From the NCBI GenBank assembly GCA_009839745.1, contig VXPE01000110.1:16732-80731 (forward strand): a stretch of 64,000 nucleotides of DNA, read 5' to 3'. Made by a program: the position numbers and the translations under genes. Below the pieces are notes generated by a model. That model saw nothing but the letters and a program-made list of their open reading frames with translations. It did no database searches and was not told the origin of the DNA. Position 1 is the first letter of the stretch; the number at the start of each line of letters is the position of its first letter. This DNA comes from Candidatus Poribacteria bacterium (GTDB lineage Bacteria; Poribacteria; WGA-4E; WGA-3G). This document shows, in pieces, positions 59,535 through 64,000 of the stretch.

Positions 59535-60749
59535 ATGCTTGGCACCAAATTAAAAATTCTTTTTTTATCGCCTACCGTCCCATTTCCTCTCACCGATGGC
59601 GGACGCATTCGGGTTTTCAATCTCCTCAAACAGATTGCCACAAGAAACAGTGTGACCCTGCTCGCCTTGGAGACGCAACCGACAGACGCGGAAGGCGTTT
59701 CACAACTCCAGCAATTAGGGATTCAGGTCCACCTCGTCCCAAACGCGGCGACGCTGCCGCCCGTATCGTTCGGCACGCTCTTTAAAGCATTTCTCAAACG
59801 ACACCCGATCACCGTTGCCCGCTACGATCTCCCTATTTATCGACAGAAACTCAAAGAATTGGTGGCGACCGGAACTTTTGATCTCGTCCATTATGAGATG
59901 TTTCACACGGCACAGTTTCATACCGAAACGCGCTTACCGGGTGTGCTTTCACAACAGAACGTGGATTCTGCGATCTGGCGGCGACTCTGCGGTGAGACTG
60001 CCAATCCATTCTATAAGTTTGCGTATTGGACGCAGCAACTCACATTTCAACGGTATGAACGGGTGCTCAGTCCGAAATTCGACGCGGTGACGTGTACCTC
60101 TGACATTGATGCCGCGGTATTCCAGCGACACTGCGCGAGAGATGCTATCGAGATAATCCCGAACGGTGTTGATGTTACGCACTACCAACCCGATTTTTCC
60201 GCTGAGGTCCCCGCGCATCTCATCTATATCGGGAGTATGGACTGGTACCCGAATGAGGACGCTGTCGGCTTCTTTGCGGATGCGGTTTTGCCACGGATTC
60301 AAGAGCGTGTCCCTGATGTTAGATTCTCGATTGTCGGTGGCAATCCATCGGCACGTGTTCAAAAGTTGGCGGAGAGGAAAGGGGTCGTTGTAACGGGACG
60401 TGTCCCGGAGATCAAGCCGTATTTCGCGGAGGCGACGGTTTTTGTCGTGCCGCTGCGGATCGGGAGCGGCACCCGCCTGAAAATCCTTGAGGCGTTGGCG
60501 ATGGGCAAGGCGATTGTTTCTACTTCGGTCGGTGCGGAGGGGTTAGCTCTCAAAGATGGCGAGGAGATTTTTATCGCCGACGAACCCACAGTTTTTGCCG
60601 ATGCGGTCACTCGATTGCTCACAGATACACCGCTTCGCCGTCGGATCGGTGAAAATGGGCGCGCTCGTGTGGAACGGGACTACGATTGGAGAAGCATCGG
60701 AGAGAAACTTCATCAACTCTATATCAAAATTCTTGACGAAGACCCCTAA
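59535..60749 (+). CDS. Family 4-type glycosyltransferase
   Basis: The product has 404 residues from the ATG at 59535 (GAGGG upstream). The N-terminal Rossmann half begins ILFLSPTVPFPLTDGGRIRV. The C-terminal half has LIYIGSMDWYPNEDAVGFFA near 230 and PYFAEATVFVVPLRIGSGTR near 300 with LKILEALAMGKAIVSTSVGA, the EX7E-type donor site. It resembles the sugar-transferase/PEP-CTERM-associated (Stp1-like) subgroup. It probably builds exopolysaccharide or surface glycan. Confidence 0.88.
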   Translation: MLGTKLKILFLSPTVPFPLTDGGRIRVFNLLKQIATRNSVTLLALETQPTDAEGVSQLQQLGIQVHLVPNAATLPPVSFGTLFKAFLKRHPITVARYDLPIYRQKLKELVATGTFDLVHYEMFHTAQFHTETRLPGVLSQQNVDSAIWRRLCGETANPFYKFAYWTQQLTFQRYERVLSPKFDAVTCTSDIDAAVFQRHCARDAIEIIPNGVDVTHYQPDFSAEVPAHLIYIGSMDWYPNEDAVGFFADAVLPRIQERVPDVRFSIVGGNPSARVQKLAERKGVVVTGRVPEIKPYFAEATVFVVPLRIGSGTRLKILEALAMGKAIVSTSVGAEGLALKDGEEIFIADEPTVFADAVTRLLTDTPLRRRIGENGRARVERDYDWRSIGEKLHQLYIKILDEDP

Positions 60750-61010
60750 ACCCAAAGAGTTGATTTTCATGCTCAGATGTGCTAATATGTAACGTGAGTT
60801 TGATAAATATTGGACTGATGTAGCGTCCACTGTTAATGAACATGATATACTGCACAAACTGGAAGTTTATGGTACGTTTCACGCCTCTGTGATGCGAAAA
60901 TAGAATGGGCAACACATCCGAAATGATTAATCAAACTGGCGTTAATATGTAACCAACGTAAACGAAACTTTTCAGCCTTAATGATAAACCACCTAACAGG
61001 AGCGATACCA

Positions 61011-61760
61011 ATGAAAGTCTTTACGTTAGTTTTAGTGGTCATCCTTTTGCTGATGAACACCACTTTAGGGATCGCGGGTGAGGACCCGGATTTGGTGGCA
61101 TACTATCCCTTTGAGGGTAACGCAGAGGATGCCTCTGGAAATGGAAATGATGGCGAGATTGACGGTGGATCTAATTGGGTTAAAGGCAAATTTGGAGACG
61201 CTATCGAGTTAGATGCGATGGCTTTTGTCCAACTGCAAGTTTCCGATTCCCTCCACGGAGACATTTTCAAAGCCGACCCGTTTACAATTTCCGCATGGAT
61301 TAAACCCAACTTTGAAGGAACTGAATGGGAACATATCTGGCGGAGTCTGCCGACTGCATCCGGACACAATACCTTCTTCCTGAACAAAGTTCAAGGTCTC
61401 CTTTCGTGGCGCGGACAGGTCGCCGGGTGGACAGTACTGTGTCAGAGCGAGGGCGGGATCGTTGAAAAGGATAAGTGGATGCATGTCGCCGTCCTGGGAG
61501 ACGGTGATAAATTCAGGATTTATGCGAATGGCGAGATGGTCGCCGAGACCGATTTCCAAGAGACGCGGGGGAACAATGTGACCTACCGTCTTGGCGGCTC
61601 CGGTGGCGAGACGTTTGCGGGTATCATGGACGATGTCGCAGTCTTTACGCGTGCGTTAGATGAGGACGAGATCAGCCTGATAATGGAGAGTGTTGAAACG
61701 TTCTTACCAGTTGAACCAAAGGGTAAACTCGCAACACAATGGGCAGACCTTAAACGCTAA
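61011..61760 (+). CDS. Exported LamG (concanavalin A-like) domain protein with C-terminal KLATQWADLK motif
   Basis: The 249-residue protein has AGGAG upstream and a signal peptide (MKVFTLVLVVILLLMNTTLG). The LamG fold shows DLVAYYPFEGNAEDASGNGN near 25, DPFTISAWIKPNFEGTEWEH near 90, KWMHVAVLGDGDKFRIYANG near 160, and MDDVAVFTRALDEDEISLIM near 210. The end, VEPKGKLATQWADLKR, closely matches the end of the exported protein at 55064. A carbohydrate-binding surface protein is likely. A small GACCC/GGGTC hairpin follows at 61767. Confidence 0.85.
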   Translation: MKVFTLVLVVILLLMNTTLGIAGEDPDLVAYYPFEGNAEDASGNGNDGEIDGGSNWVKGKFGDAIELDAMAFVQLQVSDSLHGDIFKADPFTISAWIKPNFEGTEWEHIWRSLPTASGHNTFFLNKVQGLLSWRGQVAGWTVLCQSEGGIVEKDKWMHVAVLGDGDKFRIYANGEMVAETDFQETRGNNVTYRLGGSGGETFAGIMDDVAVFTRALDEDEISLIMESVETFLPVEPKGKLATQWADLKR

Positions 61761-61827
61761 TTCAAGGACCCGTAGGGTCTTTCACCTAACCCATCGGCTT
61801 CTCAAAAACACTTCTCCGTTTTGCTGG

Positions 61828-61961
61828 CGAGGTTTCATGAAGATTAATTTAGTAATTCGGTAATTTCCTAACGATGCCTGGTGCGGTTAGGAAACCGCAC
61901 CTACCGGGCCTGGGGAAACATCAAATTACCGAAATATTTTCTGAAACTTCATCTAACCTCG
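61828..61961. mobile_element. 134-bp MITE-like inverted-repeat element with central hairpin
   Basis: The left end CGAGGTTTCATGAAG...TCGGTAATTT (61828-61866) is repeated inverted at 61923-61961. The outer 15 and inner 15 bases are nearly identical, the middle degenerate. The centre holds GGTGCGGTT/AACCGCACC (61880-61901) followed by CTACCGGG, a member of the dispersed hairpin class. No coding frame lies inside. Confidence 0.55.
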
Positions 61962-62010
61962 TCTACTGACAACCGAAAACTAAAAACTATTCTCCAAAGG
62001 AAACGAACCC

Positions 62011-63645
62011 TTGCCGAAAAAGAAAACCGAAACAGAGGCAGCCCAAACCACACTTCCCTTTCCATCCGAGAACGATGAACACTTGGATATCTCCACCCTC
62101 GAAACATGGTTACTGGATGCAGCGAACACCATTCGAGGGGCAAGCGATGCTCCAAAATTCAAGGATTTCATCCTACCCCTCATTTTCTATAAACGCCTCT
62201 CCGATGTGTTTGACGATGAATTTGCCAAACAGATAGACGAATTCGGAGATGAAGAATCGGCACGGGAAATTGTTGAGGCGGACCACGAGGACGCCCTCAC
62301 ATCGGGCCGCAACCCAATCGTTCGTTTTTACATTCCGCCGGAATATCATTGGAAAGCACTTCGCAATCACCCCGCCGATGGTCATCTGGGAGAGTTTGTT
62401 ACTGACGCGATGCGCGAGGTTGCCCGCCTTAACCCACTACTACAAGATGTCCTTGATGTGAAGGACTTCAACGAAAGCCAGAGCGGACAACGCACACTTG
62501 ATGAGGAACGACTGGAAGCATTGATTGAAGTACTTAGTCGGCACCGGCTCGGACTACAGGATACTGAACCCGATATTCTTGGACGCGCCTATGAGTACTT
62601 ATTACGAAAGTTTGCCGAAGGACAGGGACAGAGCGCGGGCGAGTTCTACACGCCAAAGGAGGTCGGCTGGCTAATGGCACGTCTCATGAACCCTGAACCT
62701 TACACGACTATCTACGATCCTGCGTGTGGCTCCGGTGGTCTGCTTATCAAACCCCGTCTGCTATTTGAACAGACACATCTCGATAAAAAAAGCCAAGCAC
62801 CCCAAATCTACGGTCAAGAACTGACTCCCACCACCTACGCCATGGCGAAGATGAACGCTTTTTTGCACGATTTCATCGGTGCAGATGTGCAGATCGGCGA
62901 TACCTTTCGTAACCCCCGTTTCGTTACGAACAATTCATCACTGCAACGCTTTGATTATGTCCTCGCCAATCCGATGTGGAATCAGAAGGAGTACGACGAC
63001 ACCTTTTACGAGAACGACAATTGGCACCGATTTTCCTACGGAATTGCCCCGAGTTCCTCCGCTGATTGGGGGTGGGTGCAGCATATTCTTGCGTCCTTAA
63101 AAGACAACGGACGCGCTGCGATTGTGCTGGATACCGGGGCAGTCTCTCGCGGTTCTGGGAGTCAACACACTGACCGAGAACGTGACATTCGCAAAAAGTT
63201 TGTTGAAGAAGACCTGATCGAAGGCGTGGTCCTTCTACCCGAAAACCTATTCTACAATACAAGCGCGCCGGGCATTATTTTACTGCTGAACCGCAACAAG
63301 TTAGAAGAACGCAAAGAGCAGATACTACTTATCAACCTCTCCCAGCACTTTGACAAAGGAAAGCCGAAAAATATCCTCACCGATGAAGGAATTGATGTCG
63401 CGACGGAGGTCTATCAGGCGTGGGAGTCTCATGAGAAGTTGAGCAATGTTATTACGTTAGAAGATGCCCAAAAAACCGATTATAATTTGAGTCCATCCCA
63501 ATTCGTGGATGTCGGCGATAAAGTAGAACACCGTCCAGTGAATGAGATTCTGGTAGACTTAACGGAAGCACGCATCGCCCGCGAGAAAGCGGATAAGGCG
63601 TTGAATGATGTGTTGACACGGCTTGGCTTGACTGAAAGGCATTAA
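62011..63645 (+). CDS. hsdM: Type I restriction-modification system, DNA methyltransferase subunit
   Basis: This 544-residue protein starts at TTG with AAAGGAA upstream. The N-terminal HsdM helical domain (LETWLLDAANTIRGASDAPK, FKDFILPLIFYKRLSDVF) precedes the N6-adenine methyltransferase domain. AdoMet motif I is YDPACGSGGLLIKP near 245. Catalytic motif IV is YVLANPMWNQKEYD near 320, where most families have NPPF. The C-terminus is a coiled helix that contacts HsdS. No HsdS or HsdR lies in the remaining 355 bp; they may lie beyond the edge. Confidence 0.94.
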   Translation: MPKKKTETEAAQTTLPFPSENDEHLDISTLETWLLDAANTIRGASDAPKFKDFILPLIFYKRLSDVFDDEFAKQIDEFGDEESAREIVEADHEDALTSGRNPIVRFYIPPEYHWKALRNHPADGHLGEFVTDAMREVARLNPLLQDVLDVKDFNESQSGQRTLDEERLEALIEVLSRHRLGLQDTEPDILGRAYEYLLRKFAEGQGQSAGEFYTPKEVGWLMARLMNPEPYTTIYDPACGSGGLLIKPRLLFEQTHLDKKSQAPQIYGQELTPTTYAMAKMNAFLHDFIGADVQIGDTFRNPRFVTNNSSLQRFDYVLANPMWNQKEYDDTFYENDNWHRFSYGIAPSSSADWGWVQHILASLKDNGRAAIVLDTGAVSRGSGSQHTDRERDIRKKFVEEDLIEGVVLLPENLFYNTSAPGIILLLNRNKLEERKEQILLINLSQHFDKGKPKNILTDEGIDVATEVYQAWESHEKLSNVITLEDAQKTDYNLSPSQFVDVGDKVEHRPVNEILVDLTEARIAREKADKALNDVLTRLGLTERH

Positions 63646-63732
63646 AAACTCAGAAGGGTACGGGCGGTTTCCTAAATTTTGAATTAACAGCATATATCTG
63701 CTATAACTAAAGTTTGGACAATATTATGATAT

Positions 63733-64000
63733 TCAAGCTGCCTTGTCGAAAGGCAGCTCGGTATCTTGTTGAAAAACGGGTGTAATATTGTGTGAGTTTG
63801 TATTTTCAGTGGAACTCGTAGAAAATCCCAACTCCCTGATTTGTGCCTGTAGGTAAGCGACGCGAAGGCCTTGTGTGAGTTTCTTTGGATGATACCAATG
63901 AATGCCAAGAAACTCACAGACGGTCTTGACGTTTATCGGTTTTTGCGTGGGTTGTGGCAGTGAGAAGATGAGTTTCGTCAAAGACGCTGCGATGAAACTC
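63733..64000 (-). CDS. Partial hypothetical protein, C-terminal end
   Basis: The frame is open from the window edge for 88 codons to a TGA at 63733. It reads TKLIFSLPQPTQKPINVKTV then CEFLGIHWYHPKKLTQGLRV and ends TELPFDKAA. No family is recognised from this piece. The stop overlaps a hairpin (AGCTGCCTT/AAGGCAGCT, 63737-63757), possibly acting at the 3' end. It is convergent with hsdM, so it is not part of that operon. Confidence 0.4.
   Translation of the reverse strand, partial: SFIAASLTKLIFSLPQPTQKPINVKTVCEFLGIHWYHPKKLTQGLRVAYLQAQIRELGFSTSSTENTNSHNITPVFQQDTELPFDKAA

Noticed and set aside
1..64000. CRISPR array or cas genes
   Set aside because: No regularly spaced direct repeats of 25-40 bp with unique spacers and no Cas proteins were seen; the repeats present are palindromic and dispersed.
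1..64000. rRNA genes or a replication origin
   Set aside because: No conserved rRNA stretches, DnaA boxes in clusters or dnaA/dnaN-type genes were recognised.

Overview
The window is bacterial, gene-dense and of mixed strand, at roughly 50% GC. Several traits suggest Candidatus Poribacteria or a close relative, marine or sponge-associated. These are a secreted protein ending in the module NPFNPETWIPYQL, three phytanoyl-CoA dioxygenase-like genes, a sulfatase, enolase-superfamily dehydratases, ThuA, LamG and dockerin/WD40 remnants, and many short palindromic repeats. This is an inference from gene content; no rRNA is present to confirm it.

Layout. 1-0.8 kb: a partial YyaL/DUF255 gene, two tRNAs (Glu-CTC, Gln-CTG) and a terminator, all on the minus strand. 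0.8-12.9 kb: one minus-strand complex I operon in the order nuoA-B-C-D-H-I-J-K-L-M-N. It has a consensus sigma-70 promoter ahead of nuoA, no nuoE/F/G, and intergenic gaps filled with short structured repeats. 13-15.7 kb: a lipoprotein, an enolase-superfamily dehydratase and ThuA. 15.9-20.6 kb: an accessory island with an orphan RNA polymerase alpha-CTD protein, a transposase remnant, a 138-bp MITE-like element with a target-site duplication, a membrane protein cut by a stop codon, a winged-helix protein, GATTAA boxes, an AAA ATPase overlapping a PIN-like nuclease gene (candidate defence or toxin-like module), and a DprA-like protein. 20.6-36.2 kb: dioxygenase, aminotransferase, sulfatase, endonuclease V, NadD-like, MazG, a redoxin lacking its cysteine, a sugar epimerase, citramalate synthase, PBP4 and a TPR protein. 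36.2-39.2 kb: dioxygenase, exported sulfite-oxidase-like molybdoenzyme and exported superoxide dismutase. 39.2-44 kb: a frameshifted DUF4268 gene, a patatin-like lipase, an HpaI-type aldolase, L-fuconate dehydratase and an ATP:cobalamin adenosyltransferase. 44-49.4 kb: a large secreted protein with a tandem duplication, a two-domain lipoprotein, an aldo/keto reductase and a WD40-dockerin pseudogene. 49.6-64 kb: dioxygenase, Ldh-type dehydrogenase, TPP decarboxylase, HAD phosphatase, DUF815 ATPase, two exported proteins sharing the C-terminal motif KLATxWAxLK, aminotransferase, LD-carboxypeptidase, glycosyltransferase, and a type I methyltransferase HsdM at the edge.

How the genes fit together. 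Respiration is served by complex I. The aldo/keto reductase, fuconate dehydratase and HpaI aldolase could form a non-phosphorylating deoxy-sugar (L-fucose-like) pathway, and the sulfatase fits use of sulfated glycans. The most unusual non-coding feature is a family of six stem-loops with a near-constant loop (GCCGTTGTT) and stems that differ completely between copies but always pair.
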